In this document: positions 8,159-16,638 of the stretch, piece by piece
Numbering within the stretch: the stretch's first letter is position 1
How the letters are laid out: each line of letters starts with the position of its first letter
Assembly (NCBI RefSeq): GCF_001308195.1
Contig: NZ_JXDF01000025.1
Span: 1-62,970 of the forward strand
Source: Apilactobacillus kunkeei
Lineage (GTDB): Bacteria > Bacillota > Bacilli > Lactobacillales > Lactobacillaceae
Length of the DNA: 62,970 nucleotides
Direction of reading: 5' to 3'
Position numbers and translations under genes: made by a program
The notes under the pieces: model-generated
The model's database searches: none
Told to the model about the DNA's origin: nothing
Seen by the model: only the letters and a program-made list of their open reading frames with translations

Positions 8159-8959
8159 ATGACAAATGATTTTCCCCAAGTTTTAACCATTGCAGGTTCA
8201 GACAGTGATGGAAGTGCAGGAATGCAAGCCGATTTACATACTTTCTTTATGCATCATACTTACGGTGCTTCCGTAATTACAGCGTGTGTTGCAGGTAACT
8301 CATTTGGTATTCATGACAGTGTCTCTATGCCAGTTTCATTCATCAACCAAGAATTCAAAGACTTAGCTGATGACTTTAAGATTTTAGCATCAAAAACAGG
8401 AATGTTAGCTGATGCTGAACTTATTCGTACCGTAGTTGAAAACTACAAGAAATACGATTTTGGTCCATTAGTTGTAGATCCTGTTATCATGACTAAACAT
8501 GGCGCTATGTTACTTGAACAAGCCGCTTACGACACTTTGAAGGAAGAATTAATTCCTTTAGCCACAGTCTTGACCCCTAATTTCTACGAAGCACAAAAGT
8601 TAGCTGATATGGAAATTAACTCAGACGAAGACACCAAGGTTGCCGCCAAAAAGCTTCGCGAATTAGGCGCTAAAAACGTTATTATTAAAGGTAAACACGT
8701 CGCTGGTGAAACAGACGTCGTTAAAGATTACGTCCTATTAGAATCTGGAGAAGACTTCTGGATTGAAGGACCTTACTACCATACAGAACATAAGAATGGT
8801 ACTGGTGATTCTCTATCAGCAGCCATCACATCTGAAATTGCTAAAGGCACTTCCATCGCCGATGCTATCAGAATTGCTGACGACTATGTCGACAAGGCAA
8901 TCAAGAACGAAATTTCAGTCGCTCACAAATTCGGTCCAATTAACCACTGGGCTCAATAA
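8159..8959 (+). CDS. Pyridoxine/hydroxymethylpyrimidine kinase (ThiD/PdxK family)
   Basis: ATP-dependent kinase of the ribokinase superfamily acting on hydroxymethylpyrimidine (phosphate) or pyridoxine/pyridoxal. Seen in the sequence: the N-terminal TIAGSDSDGSAGMQADL substrate loop, VVDPVIMTKHG, VLTPNFYEAQKL, and the anion-hole GTGDSLSAAI with the catalytic Asp. The length of 266 is normal. AAGAGGTGG precedes the ATG. No thiamine genes are adjacent, so a vitamin B6 salvage role is at least as likely as thiamine synthesis. Confidence 0.88.
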   Translation: MTNDFPQVLTIAGSDSDGSAGMQADLHTFFMHHTYGASVITACVAGNSFGIHDSVSMPVSFINQEFKDLADDFKILASKTGMLADAELIRTVVENYKKYDFGPLVVDPVIMTKHGAMLLEQAAYDTLKEELIPLATVLTPNFYEAQKLADMEINSDEDTKVAAKKLRELGAKNVIIKGKHVAGETDVVKDYVLLESGEDFWIEGPYYHTEHKNGTGDSLSAAITSEIAKGTSIADAIRIADDYVDKAIKNEISVAHKFGPINHWAQ

Positions 8960-8992
8960 AAAAAGAGGACTCGCATAAGCGAGTCTTTTTTA
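8960..8992 (+). terminator. Terminator of the kinase gene
   Basis: GACTCGC and GCGAGTC pair around ATAA, flanked by A7 and T6. Its left arm is the same sequence as the truncated terminator arm at the right end of the contig. Confidence 0.9.
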
Positions 8993-9172
8993 TTACCATT
9001 TATCGGGACTCCACATTCTACCGTCCAATTCATCTTGGGCTTGTTGGAGTCTTTTTTGTTGTTCTTTATTAATATCTTTAATCCCATCTAAAAAGGATAA
9101 TAATTTAAAACTAGTTTCATCTTTTTTTAGTTCTTCGATTTGTTGGTCCAACCATTCGTTTTGACTAGCCAT
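8993..9172 (-). CDS. Hypothetical 59-aa protein, coupled to the quinone reductase
   Basis: Small acidic, helix-forming protein (starts MASQNEWLDQQIEELKK, ends GRMWSPDKW) with no Cys, signal or membrane segment. Its ATG overlaps the stop of the upstream reductase gene (TAATG), which implies translational coupling and a shared transcript. Heptad-like spacing of hydrophobic residues suggests a coiled coil. The function is unknown; a partner or regulator of the reductase is only a suggestion from position. Confidence 0.65.
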   Translation of the reverse strand: MASQNEWLDQQIEELKKDETSFKLLSFLDGIKDINKEQQKRLQQAQDELDGRMWSPDKW

Positions 9173-9876
9173 TATTCATCATCCTCCTTCTTGATTAGAT
9201 CAATTTCCCATTTTAATTCGTCCAATTGGTCGTAGTTGGATTGAAGATAATCGATTAAGATATCCATTCTATTTTGTTTGTCATCATCTAAGGATGCCTT
9301 TAAAACGGTTAATTGTTTGATGTACCATTTTTGAAAACTGGCAAAGCTATCAAAGTTATCATTGGTCAAATAACTGCGGTAATCAATTAATAGCTTTTGC
9401 TTTTGCGCATCAGTCATGTAGGCAAATTGTGAAATTACAAATGGTTTCAAGAATTTCATTTGACCACCTTGGGCGATTGCTTGGTATGGTTTCAACAATT
9501 CAGAGATACTAAAACCTTCCCTGCCACCAACTTGGTAGTCCTTGATTGGGTCACCCAATGTGGTAATGATGCCCATTTCTTTACCCTTCAAAACGCCCTC
9601 TTGTTCAAAAGCGATGAAGTTCTTGGTAAAGACATCGTCTTCATACTTCTTCATCAAGGCTGGTGCACTGTACCAATACATTGGAAATTGAAATAAAATG
9701 CGATCGTATTGTGCTAATCTTTGTTGTTCTTGTTCTTTATCAAAAGTAAAGTCTGTTTGGATATTATCTAAAACGACCCAATCCACATTTTCAATATCAG
9801 ACTGACATTGTTTTAAGAATGCTTCGGTCATTGAATTATCATATTCAGGATGTGATACTAACACCAAAGTTTTCAT
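9172..9876 (-). CDS. NAD(P)H-dependent quinone oxidoreductase, flavodoxin fold
   Basis: Flavoprotein of the NAD(P)H dehydrogenase (quinone)/KefF-YwrO-MdaB group, cytosolic. The N-terminus MKTLVLVSHPEYDNSMT is the FMN/FAD phosphate loop, and FQFPMYWYSAPALMKKYEDDVF is the typical quinone-reductase segment. At 234 residues it is somewhat longer than the roughly 190-residue core because of a C-terminal helical extension. It probably protects against quinones and electrophiles. The promoter carries a 19-bp box that is also found upstream of the A-type Fe-S protein gene at 46.7 kb. Confidence 0.87.
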   Translation of the reverse strand: MKTLVLVSHPEYDNSMTEAFLKQCQSDIENVDWVVLDNIQTDFTFDKEQEQQRLAQYDRILFQFPMYWYSAPALMKKYEDDVFTKNFIAFEQEGVLKGKEMGIITTLGDPIKDYQVGGREGFSISELLKPYQAIAQGGQMKFLKPFVISQFAYMTDAQKQKLLIDYRSYLTNDNFDSFASFQKWYIKQLTVLKASLDDDKQNRMDILIDYLQSNYDQLDELKWEIDLIKKEDDE

Positions 9877-10126
9877 ATTCGTTCCCTCGTTTCTTTAATA
9901 ACACTATTTTAAATGATTTAGCGCAAAATTTACACTATAACGAATTTACGTATATTTCAGATTAAAAGATTGTAATTGTTCGTATATTTTAAAATTATTT
10001 TTTAAAAATTTTTTCGTTATTTTTTAAGAATTTAGGGTGTGATAATGCTTAAAAACGCCTTTATATCAATAGTTTATACACGATGTATATTATTAAAAAT
10101 AAATAAAATTATTATTCTGATATTAG
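9877..10126. other. AT-rich intergenic region with the quinone-reductase promoter
   Basis: No gene is visible here. On the minus strand TTGATA (10064-10069) and ATTATC (10041-10046) with 17 bp spacing could drive the reductase, giving a leader of about 160 nt. Runs of A and T (for example 9985-10025) are strong. Two ATATACG-like repeats lie at about 9946 and 9977. Confidence 0.5.
10066..10084 (-). promoter_or_regulatory. 19-bp box overlapping the -35 (copy 1)
   Basis: On the minus strand it reads ATCGTGTATAAACTATTGA and runs into the -35 hexamer TTGATA. A copy differing at one base lies in the same position of another promoter at 47103-47121. It is a candidate operator for a shared redox or stress regulator; the regulator is not known. 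Confidence 0.5.
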
Positions 10127-10155
10127 TTGACATCACCCCCTATTTCGGGTATATT
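10127..10155 (+). promoter_or_regulatory. Strong sigma-A promoter of the cold shock gene
   Basis: TTGACA (10127-10132) and TATATT (10150-10155) are separated by exactly 17 bp. The start near 10162 gives a 5' leader of about 125 nt, a length typical of cold-responsive csp mRNAs. Confidence 0.85.
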
Positions 10156-10287
10156 ATTACCAATGTGTTACATAGTTTCGATTGTTAAGGTTACTTGTTT
10201 TATAGTTTTATGAAATGACCCCTTGATTCAGGCTTTTGATACATTAAGATTTTATAACGCACGATATGTGCAAGGAGGTTTCATATT

Positions 10288-10485
10288 ATGAAACAAGGTA
10301 CTGTTAAATGGTTCAACGCTGATAAAGGTTACGGTTTTATCACTACTGAAGACGGTGACGTATTCGTTCACTTCTCAGCTATCAACAAAGAAGGTTTCAA
10401 GACTCTAGAAGAAGGCGAAAAGGTTACATTGGACGTTGAAGACGGCGACCGTGGACCACAAGCTGCTAACGTTACTCCTGCATAA
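10288..10485 (+). CDS. csp: Cold shock protein, CspA family
   Basis: Single-stranded nucleic acid binding protein (RNA chaperone) of 65 residues. RNP1 (KGYGFIT) and RNP2 (VFVHFS) are intact, with the usual KWFNADKG start and the GPQAANV end. AAGGAGG precedes the ATG. The long leader from a near-consensus promoter suggests post-transcriptional control by mRNA structure, as for other csp genes; that part is inference. Confidence 0.97.
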   Translation: MKQGTVKWFNADKGYGFITTEDGDVFVHFSAINKEGFKTLEEGEKVTLDVEDGDRGPQAANVTPA

Positions 10486-10525
10486 GGATAACCTCTTAGT
10501 TAACTTTTAGTTTAAAAAGAGATCA

Positions 10526-10558
10526 AAAACACCCGAGATTTTCTCGGGTGTTTTTTTA
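10526..10558 (+). terminator. Terminator of csp
   Basis: ACACCCGAGA and TCTCGGGTGT form a GC-rich stem followed by T7. Confidence 0.93.
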
Positions 10559-10569
10559 TTGTCTCGAAA

Positions 10570-10605
10570 TAAAAAACTCCCTATCGATTACGATAGGAAG
10601 TTAGT
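10570..10605 (-). terminator. Terminator of the TetR gene, overlapping its stop
   Basis: On the minus strand ACTTCCTATCG pairs with CGATAGGGAGT and is followed by T6; the stem begins at the stop codon. Confidence 0.8.
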
Positions 10606-11125
10606 TAATCTTGAAATGCATGTACTTAGAAACGAAGATTACCAATGATTGAATTGGTTCCTTCATTCCGTCCTCAGTCCAAGTAATAATGATTTCTGTT
10701 AATCCACCGGCAATCAATGAAACTAACATCTTGGAAGATTCTTCTCTGGTTTCCAAAACGTTTTCATCAATTAAGTCGGAAATGTAGTATTTTAGTCGTT
10801 CTAATAAGATCATGGATAAATCATTTTTCATAATCATTTCCATCATGTCTTGATCCTCTTTGACAAGTTCGAAGAAGATGGTCGCGATATCGGTTAGATT
10901 GTGTGACTGACTTGATGCTAAACGTTGGATGAACGTGGTAAATGAGCTATCAAATCTGTAAATAATGATATCTTTTTTATTATGAAAATTTCGATAATAC
11001 GTCATTCGTGAAACATCAGCTTGTGCACAGATATCTTTCACATTAATTTCATCAAATGGCGTGGTCTTAAGTAGTTCGAACATTCCATTAACAATTTTAT
11101 TCTTTGTTGCAAATTTATCTCTCAT
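10601..11125 (-). CDS. TetR/AcrR-family transcriptional regulator
   Basis: DNA-binding repressor of 174 residues. The N-terminal helix-turn-helix (VKDICAQADVSRMTYYRNFHNKKD, read in two parts, about residues 30-53) is clear, and the C-terminal helical ligand domain resembles the short TetR_C_8 type. I start it at ATG 11123-11125 because GTGAGG lies 9 nt upstream; a GTG 5 codons earlier has no ribosome site. The gene is monocistronic, so targets cannot be inferred from an operon. Confidence 0.88.
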   Translation of the reverse strand: MRDKFATKNKIVNGMFELLKTTPFDEINVKDICAQADVSRMTYYRNFHNKKDIIIYRFDSSFTTFIQRLASSQSHNLTDIATIFFELVKEDQDMMEMIMKNDLSMILLERLKYYISDLIDENVLETREESSKMLVSLIAGGLTEIIITWTEDGMKEPIQSLVIFVSKYMHFKIN

Positions 11126-11295
11126 AAACTTTTGCCTCACTTCAGTATATTTATGAATATATACGAAATCGGGTTTAAATGCAAGTTAAGTCGCCCTTCT
11201 TTACTTTTGATAAATTATCAAAGCATAATTTTTAACAAATAGAAACATTAGAATTATAATGTAATTGAGCTTTAAAAATAAGGAGGAAATTTATT

Positions 11296-11529
11296 ATGGC
11301 AATGACTGCTGAACAAAAAGTAAACGATAGAGAAAGAGTATTGGACACACCAATGAACAAGGAATTCGATTGGTCAGATGATACTACACCTGTTCGTGAT
11401 GCTTTATGGAATCACTACATGGAAGAAGATGGCAAGGACACCATGGCTACTGAAGCTAAGATGCACCCTTACCTAGACATGTCTAATGATGAAGTAGCAG
11501 CAAACGCTGAAAAGATTCTAAAGAAGTAA
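11296..11529 (+). CDS. Small acidic protein of 77 residues, unknown function
   Basis: Cytosolic, strongly acidic protein with no Cys. It starts [16 protein letters not shown] and contains [20 protein letters not shown], ending in a short helix [10 protein letters not shown]. The ribosome site is excellent (AAGGAGG), which suggests high expression. No membrane or catalytic motif is seen and I do not recognise the family. Confidence 0.75.
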   Translation: MAMTAEQKVNDRERVLDTPMNKEFDWSDDTTPVRDALWNHYMEEDGKDTMATEAKMHPYLDMSNDEVAANAEKILKK

Positions 11530-11606
11530 GCATTTGCTATTAATTTCGACGCTTAACAAAGCTCAACTTACTTATTAATAAGCTCAACTGGTTATAACAA
11601 CGCCAC

Positions 11607-11640
11607 AAAAAAGACTTGATATTAATCAAGTCTTTTTTTA
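11607..11640. terminator. Bidirectional terminator
   Basis: AAAAGACTTGAT and ATCAAGTCTTTT form a perfect stem around ATTA, serving the converging 77-aa and 103-aa genes. Confidence 0.9.
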
Positions 11641-11933
11641 GCTTCATTTAATTGTTCATCGCTTAGGACTTCACTGGTAAATCTTTGCAATGGTGTAAAT
11701 TCATGACGATCCTTGAACTTCACAGGTTCGTAGTCGACAACTGCCACTAGCATGTTGTTTTCAGTTAGAAACAACTGACCGACGCCTTTGAATTTACCCT
11801 TGGTATGCTTCCCGGTTCGCCAATCGTGAAGTTTAAATTCACCCTTGTCGTCCTTCTTAATTACATATTGGCCTGATTGATCTTCATCAACCACGACACC
11901 AATATATCGATTTACTTCATATTTACCCTTCAT
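11622..11933 (-). CDS. Hypothetical 103-aa protein, beta-rich
   Basis: Unknown cytosolic protein with alternating polar/hydrophobic residues (YIGVVVDEDQSGQYVIKKDD, then GQLFLTENNMLVAVVDYEPV), suggesting a small beta barrel, and a C-terminal helix (SDEQLNEAKKRL). I start it at the ATG at 11931-11933, 4 nt after AAAGGTGAT; a GTG three codons upstream sits inside the ribosome site. It is monocistronic, ends in the shared terminator and has no recognised motif. Confidence 0.7.
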   Translation of the reverse strand: MKGKYEVNRYIGVVVDEDQSGQYVIKKDDKGEFKLHDWRTGKHTKGKFKGVGQLFLTENNMLVAVVDYEPVKFKDRHEFTPLQRFTSEVLSDEQLNEAKKRLD

Positions 11934-12012
11934 ATCAATCACCTTTCTTATACTTTACCATAATTACACTGCTATATGTGATATCATTAAGTTACTTAAT
12001 TCACTTTAGGAG

Positions 12013-12708
12013 ATGATCGTTATTCGATCTGTTAATACATTAAAAACAAGAATTATAGCACTAATCTTTGGGCTATTATTAAACGCCTTCGGAAATGCCC
12101 TTACAATTGTATCCGGCTGTGGTTCCGGTATCTGGACCGCCGCATGTGTAAACATCCATCAATTGTTTGGCGTCGACGTTGGAATTATGATTTTTACATT
12201 TGGAATCATCAATGCTTTGACCAATCAAATCTTGATTAAACACATTGATGTCTTACGTTTTATTGAAGAAGTCATCTTTATCATCTTCTTCAGTTCATTC
12301 ATTCAAATCTTTACCAACTACTTTGAATCACTAGGTTGGAATCATCTATCACTATTCATTAGGGTGCCAATGGCATTGATTGGGGTTTGCTGCTTCTGTA
12401 CAGCCATCTCACTATACCAACGTGCCAACATCTTCATGCATCCCAACGATGATACAACCAACATTCTTCGTTTTGATTACTTAAACGGTAGTGCCATCAA
12501 GTCTCAACTATTGGACTTCGCACCACCTATCACAATCATTTTAATCTGTGCGATTTTCTTACACCGTATCTACTCTGTAAGCATCGGGACTTTGTTCTCA
12601 ATCGCATTTAACGGTATCTTGATTCAAACCGCTGACAAGTACGTTTTCCCATCTCTAAAGCATAACGAAAACATTAATACCCAAATTCAAAAACATTTTG
12701 AAAAATAA
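12013..12708 (+). CDS. YczE/YitT-like multipass membrane protein
   Basis: Integral membrane protein of 231 residues with about 6 hydrophobic helices. The first segment (IIALIFGLLLNAFGNALTIV followed by SGCGSGIWTAACVN) is the YczE/YyaS pattern. The role of the family is unknown. The ATG at 12013 directly abuts AGGAG with no spacer. An ATT 9 nt after AGGAG (12022) is in frame, so the real start may be non-canonical. It converges with the next gene across a shared terminator. Confidence 0.78.
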   Translation: MIVIRSVNTLKTRIIALIFGLLLNAFGNALTIVSGCGSGIWTAACVNIHQLFGVDVGIMIFTFGIINALTNQILIKHIDVLRFIEEVIFIIFFSSFIQIFTNYFESLGWNHLSLFIRVPMALIGVCCFCTAISLYQRANIFMHPNDDTTNILRFDYLNGSAIKSQLLDFAPPITIILICAIFLHRIYSVSIGTLFSIAFNGILIQTADKYVFPSLKHNENINTQIQKHFEK

Positions 12709-12744
12709 AAAAGAAGCGTTTCTTTACGAAGCGCTTCTTTTTAT
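12708..12744. terminator. Bidirectional terminator that includes the end of the next CDS
   Basis: AAGAAGCG pairs with CGCTTCTT, with A6 and T5 flanks. The last codons of the minus-strand gene (stop at 12724-12726) lie within this hairpin. Confidence 0.85.
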
Positions 12745-14463
12745 ATGCTTTTTCCATCTTAGAATTAGATAAATCATAATTCCTGCAATCAATCCCATCC
12801 AGCTAAATACGGTAACCCATAGTAAAGCTAATAAGATTGGTGTTGCATGATAGTAAATTTCAAGTTTATTATGACCAGGCTTTGAGTTAACGATTACACT
12901 ACCGATTTGAGTTTGTTTAACATTGCTAATGTGCTTACCGTTTAAAATCAGTTTGGTATCGTCATACTTAAAGATTGGTAATTGCATTGTCTTGTTGTCG
13001 TCTGAGTCATTATCCCAAGTTAACAATAAGTGACCATTACGTTTGATTGTCTTTGTGACCTCACCCTTATAGTTGATGATTTGATCACCGTAGTTACCAT
13101 ATGGATGATAATCAAAGTAGTTATAAGCAGTCATCTTGTATTGAACCGGTAAGTAGTCCGGAGTGGCCTTCGTTAACATCTTAAGAACGGCACCAGTATC
13201 ATGAGATGACAAACTATCTCTGATGGAGTTGGTGTCCGTTGTTTGATAATGAAGGTTGTAGTCATTTTGAACCACCTTAGGTGAGAAGAAGTGATGCACT
13301 CCCTTTCTCACTGGTCCACCCGCATTGTAGATAATGAAGAAGGTTAAAATCAACAATGCGTAGTTCTTAAATGCATTGACCCATTGCTTTTTAGAAGTAT
13401 CATTAATCATGATTCCGGCACAAATTAATAACAAAATAAACGGAATCACAACAAAACGTCGTGGCATTTGAATTAGGTAAGAAATACTTGGAAACTTCTT
13501 ATCTAGTGGTCCCCATGGAAATAACACTGATGAAATCCACATGAAGAATAATCCGGTAGTAAAGATAATCTTTCTAGATGAGCTAATCTTTTTAAAGTTA
13601 ATCACAAAGTAAATTGCCACGATAATAAAACCAACTGAATAAATTGGTGGCAATACAAAGACATTCTTGCCAAACAATGCCACCGAATCCTCGTACATAT
13701 CCAGTTGTGGAGCCACCCCTAATGCATGGTTGGTGAATGAAATTTGCATCATTCCATACCAGACATTGGCGGTCAAACATAATGTTAATAAAACTGACAA
13801 CATAGCATTCCGCCACATTTTCAGTTTTTCTTTACTATGAATCACACCATATATAAACATTGGAACTAGAGCCAATGCACCAGTTAGACTGCTCAACATG
13901 TGTGTTTGCAACAAAATTGACATTGGAATTGCTAGTTTTAATACGTTGATAGATTTGTAATCAATCATGTCAAAACCAGCCGCTAATAGCCAAGGTAATA
14001 AAGCAGCTCCCCATCCGGTAAATTGCATTCCTACAACCCATCCCATAATCAAATAAGATGACATGTAAGCAATACCGACAAAGACTGCGTATATTTTCTT
14101 AATATTAGTCCTAATTGCAAGGTTATACATTGTCATTCCACTGACGCATAACGTTAACAACGAAGTGACAATCTGGTATCTAACCCAATTGCCAGTAATC
14201 AACAAAATTAATCCATTAAAATAAGCCGCTAATGGGCCATATAATGCATTAATAATCCTCCCTGACTGTTGGTATCCGTAAATGGATATGAAGTAACTCA
14301 AATGGCCAGTTTTTAGTTGCATTGCCGCATCATAGAACCGATTCATATGAAAAATAGAGTCAACCCCTAAAATATATGATCCGGTTACGATTTGCGGCAA
14401 CATAATTAACACGGCAACCAGAAAGATTGTCATGTATGGCCAAAACTTAATCGCTTTTTTCAT
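12724..14463 (-). CDS. Large multipass membrane protein, PTPS-related/GT-C-like
   Basis: Membrane protein of 579 residues with roughly 11-12 helices. An early loop, SYILGVDSIFHMNRFYDAA, resembles the acidic first loop of GT-C-fold glycosyltransferases and the 6-pyruvoyl-tetrahydropterin-synthase-related membrane family. A soluble, beta-rich extracellular domain spans about 395-540 before a last helix. It may act on a lipid-linked sugar or wall polymer, but that is inference from fold only. No sugar-polymer genes are adjacent. Confidence 0.75.
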   Translation of the reverse strand: MKKAIKFWPYMTIFLVAVLIMLPQIVTGSYILGVDSIFHMNRFYDAAMQLKTGHLSYFISIYGYQQSGRIINALYGPLAAYFNGLILLITGNWVRYQIVTSLLTLCVSGMTMYNLAIRTNIKKIYAVFVGIAYMSSYLIMGWVVGMQFTGWGAALLPWLLAAGFDMIDYKSINVLKLAIPMSILLQTHMLSSLTGALALVPMFIYGVIHSKEKLKMWRNAMLSVLLTLCLTANVWYGMMQISFTNHALGVAPQLDMYEDSVALFGKNVFVLPPIYSVGFIIVAIYFVINFKKISSSRKIIFTTGLFFMWISSVLFPWGPLDKKFPSISYLIQMPRRFVVIPFILLLICAGIMINDTSKKQWVNAFKNYALLILTFFIIYNAGGPVRKGVHHFFSPKVVQNDYNLHYQTTDTNSIRDSLSSHDTGAVLKMLTKATPDYLPVQYKMTAYNYFDYHPYGNYGDQIINYKGEVTKTIKRNGHLLLTWDNDSDDNKTMQLPIFKYDDTKLILNGKHISNVKQTQIGSVIVNSKPGHNKLEIYYHATPILLALLWVTVFSWMGLIAGIMIYLILRWKKHIKRSAS

Positions 14464-14510
14464 CGATATTCTTCCTTAAAAAATAATTTACAAATTCAAT
14501 ATTAACATAT

Positions 14511-14548
14511 AAAAAAGAAGCGAACCTTAAAATCAGTCCGCTTCTTAG
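14511..14548 (-). terminator. Terminator of the DMT gene at 14.6 kb
   Basis: On the minus strand AAGAAGCG pairs with CGCTTCTT and is followed by T6. Confidence 0.8.
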
Positions 14549-14565
14549 TATAATATCAATATTTT

Positions 14566-15507
14566 TTAAACTTCGCTATGTTTATCAATCGTTAATTTAC
14601 GATGTGACTTTTGTAAAATGAAAATTGCTAAAATAACTAATACTGCACCCACAATTTCAATAAAACTAATTGAAATTTGGAAGAAAATAATACTTAGAAT
14701 AAATGTAACTACTGGTTGAGTTGCATCAACTAAACTAACAACTTCTGATGGTGCGAAATTCAAAGCATGTAGCAATAGCATGAATGGAAGAATCGTTCCA
14801 AATAGAATAATTCCACCAACTCCGAAAACGATACCAGTAGTTAAATGTGGCATGTTTATCCAGATTGGTTGTTTTAGGTTAAAGATAATACCCGCAATTA
14901 GCGTTCCCCAACCTAGAATTACCATTGGTGAGCTTTGACCAACGATAGGACGTGGTAGCACAACGTAAAGTGCAGCAGTTACACCAGATAAAATCCCCCA
15001 AATTAATGATTCAGGCGTAATTGAAAGAGATGAGAAATCACCCTTAGTTAGAGATAGTACAACTCCCGCCAAAGCGATTACGAAAACCATAATATCAATT
15101 GGTAATGGCTTTCTGTGTTGGAATACAATTGATCCCAATAGAATAAATAGTGGTGCTAGATATTGCAAAATAGTTGAAGCATTTGCGTTACCGGTTTGTA
15201 CACTCATGTAGAAAGTGTATAGGTTAGCACCTAGACCAAATATACCGTAAGCAACAATGCAAATAAATGATTTCCATGACTTAAAGACATTGAAAATGTG
15301 TCCTTTATAAACAATTGCAGAAATAACTAACAACACAATTCCAGAAATCATGGTTCTAGTTGATAGGAACCAGTTAGCTTCCAAATGTTCTGTTTGAGAT
15401 ACAAATTGCAAAATCGTACCAGAAACACCCCAAAGTGCTGAAGCTAAAAAAGCCCAGAAGATACCTTTCATGACATTAGTCTCTAAAAGGCCTGTTTCGT
15501 TTTCCAT
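14566..15507 (-). CDS. EamA/DMT-superfamily permease (paralog A)
   Basis: Ten-helix drug/metabolite transporter with two EamA repeats, 313 residues, in the cytoplasmic membrane. It is a close paralog of the next upstream gene: both share NVMKGIFW, TILQYLAP, VILGWGTLIAGI/VVLGWGTLIAGI and FAPSEV. The start ATG (15505-15507) follows GGGGTG; the frame remains open upstream but has no ribosome site there. The substrate is unknown; amino acid or metabolite export is common in the family. Confidence 0.87.
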   Translation of the reverse strand: MENETGLLETNVMKGIFWAFLASALWGVSGTILQFVSQTEHLEANWFLSTRTMISGIVLLVISAIVYKGHIFNVFKSWKSFICIVAYGIFGLGANLYTFYMSVQTGNANASTILQYLAPLFILLGSIVFQHRKPLPIDIMVFVIALAGVVLSLTKGDFSSLSITPESLIWGILSGVTAALYVVLPRPIVGQSSPMVILGWGTLIAGIIFNLKQPIWINMPHLTTGIVFGVGGIILFGTILPFMLLLHALNFAPSEVVSLVDATQPVVTFILSIIFFQISISFIEIVGAVLVILAIFILQKSHRKLTIDKHSEV

Positions 15508-15606
15508 ATTTTCACCCCATATAAAGCTATAATTCCAACAGATGTAAACTCTTCTTACTTGAAACCTATAATAAAAAGATATCACAAGTGAGAAAACTTG
15601 AAAATA

Positions 15607-15653
15607 GAAAAAGACTATTTATACGAAATAATGCGTAAAAATAGTCTTTTTTA
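15607..15653 (-). terminator. Terminator between the two DMT paralogs
   Basis: AAAAAGACTATTT and AAATAGTCTTTTT pair around an inner TACG/CGTA extension; U6 follows on the minus strand. Confidence 0.88.
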
Positions 15654-15659
15654 GACGTT

Positions 15660-16598
15660 CTATCTAATATCTGGATCCTTCTTATCTCTCTTTTGATGAG
15701 ATCTTTGTAAGAAGTAAATTGACACGATAATAATGATTGCACCAAGTGCTTCAATTGGTGTTGGAATTAAGTGGAATACAATCATACTTAGGATGATTGT
15801 AACAACTGGTTCAACGGCATCAACAATACTTGACACTTCTGATGGAGCAAACTTTAAACTGTATAGAACAGCAGAGAAAGCAAAGATAGTACCTACTAAG
15901 ATAACTCCACCGATACCTAAAACAATACCTGGTGTAATCTTAGGAGCATCTGACCAGAATGGGTGATAAGCGTTAAAACCAATACCAGCAATCAAAGTAC
16001 CCCAACCTAGAACAACAAATGGTGAATTTTCTTTTGTTAGTGGCTTTGGAACTGAGTAGTATACGGCAGCTGAAACAGCTGAAAGTAAACCAAAAATAAC
16101 GGCAGTCAATGGAACAGATAGTTCACCAATGTGACCGTTAGTAATAATCAAGAACACCCCTACTAAAGCTAACAAGAATGAAATTACATCAGCCTTTAGA
16201 GGTTTCTTCTTCATAAAAATCAATCCATATAGCACAATAAAGATTGGTGCTAAGTATTGTAGGATTGTGGCAGTAGCAGCATTACCTTCTTGAATACTTA
16301 CATAAAATGTTGACATGTTAACTGCTAAACCAAAAATTGCATAGATGAATAATCTAGTGATCGATTCTTTTGACTTCCAAACATCAAAAACATGTTTACC
16401 AACGTGAATTGAACCGATAGCTAACAATAAAATACCTGCAAATAATGTACGAACTGAAATGAACCATTGTGTAGGAACTGCTTCGTTTTTAGCGACAAAT
16501 TGCATGATAACTCCTGAGAAACCCCATAGGGTTGAAGCCATCGCAGACCAGAAAATACCTTTCATGACGTTTTCAGTCGTTGTATGTTGTTTTTCCAT
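15660..16598 (-). CDS. EamA/DMT-superfamily permease (paralog B)
   Basis: Second copy of a tandem pair, 312 residues and ten helices, with the same repeat motifs as paralog A but several divergent loops, so the duplication is not recent. The start ATG (16596-16598) is chosen because CGGGGAG lies 9 nt upstream. It lies immediately downstream of the APC permease (gap about 40 nt, no terminator), so the two are probably co-transcribed and share the leader control at 18.1-18.3 kb. Confidence 0.87.
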   Translation of the reverse strand: MEKQHTTTENVMKGIFWSAMASTLWGFSGVIMQFVAKNEAVPTQWFISVRTLFAGILLLAIGSIHVGKHVFDVWKSKESITRLFIYAIFGLAVNMSTFYVSIQEGNAATATILQYLAPIFIVLYGLIFMKKKPLKADVISFLLALVGVFLIITNGHIGELSVPLTAVIFGLLSAVSAAVYYSVPKPLTKENSPFVVLGWGTLIAGIGFNAYHPFWSDAPKITPGIVLGIGGVILVGTIFAFSAVLYSLKFAPSEVSSIVDAVEPVVTIILSMIVFHLIPTPIEALGAIIIIVSIYFLQRSHQKRDKKDPDIR

Positions 16599-16638
16599 TT
16601 TTAAAACTCCCCGTTTATTCATAATAACGAAATTGTTA

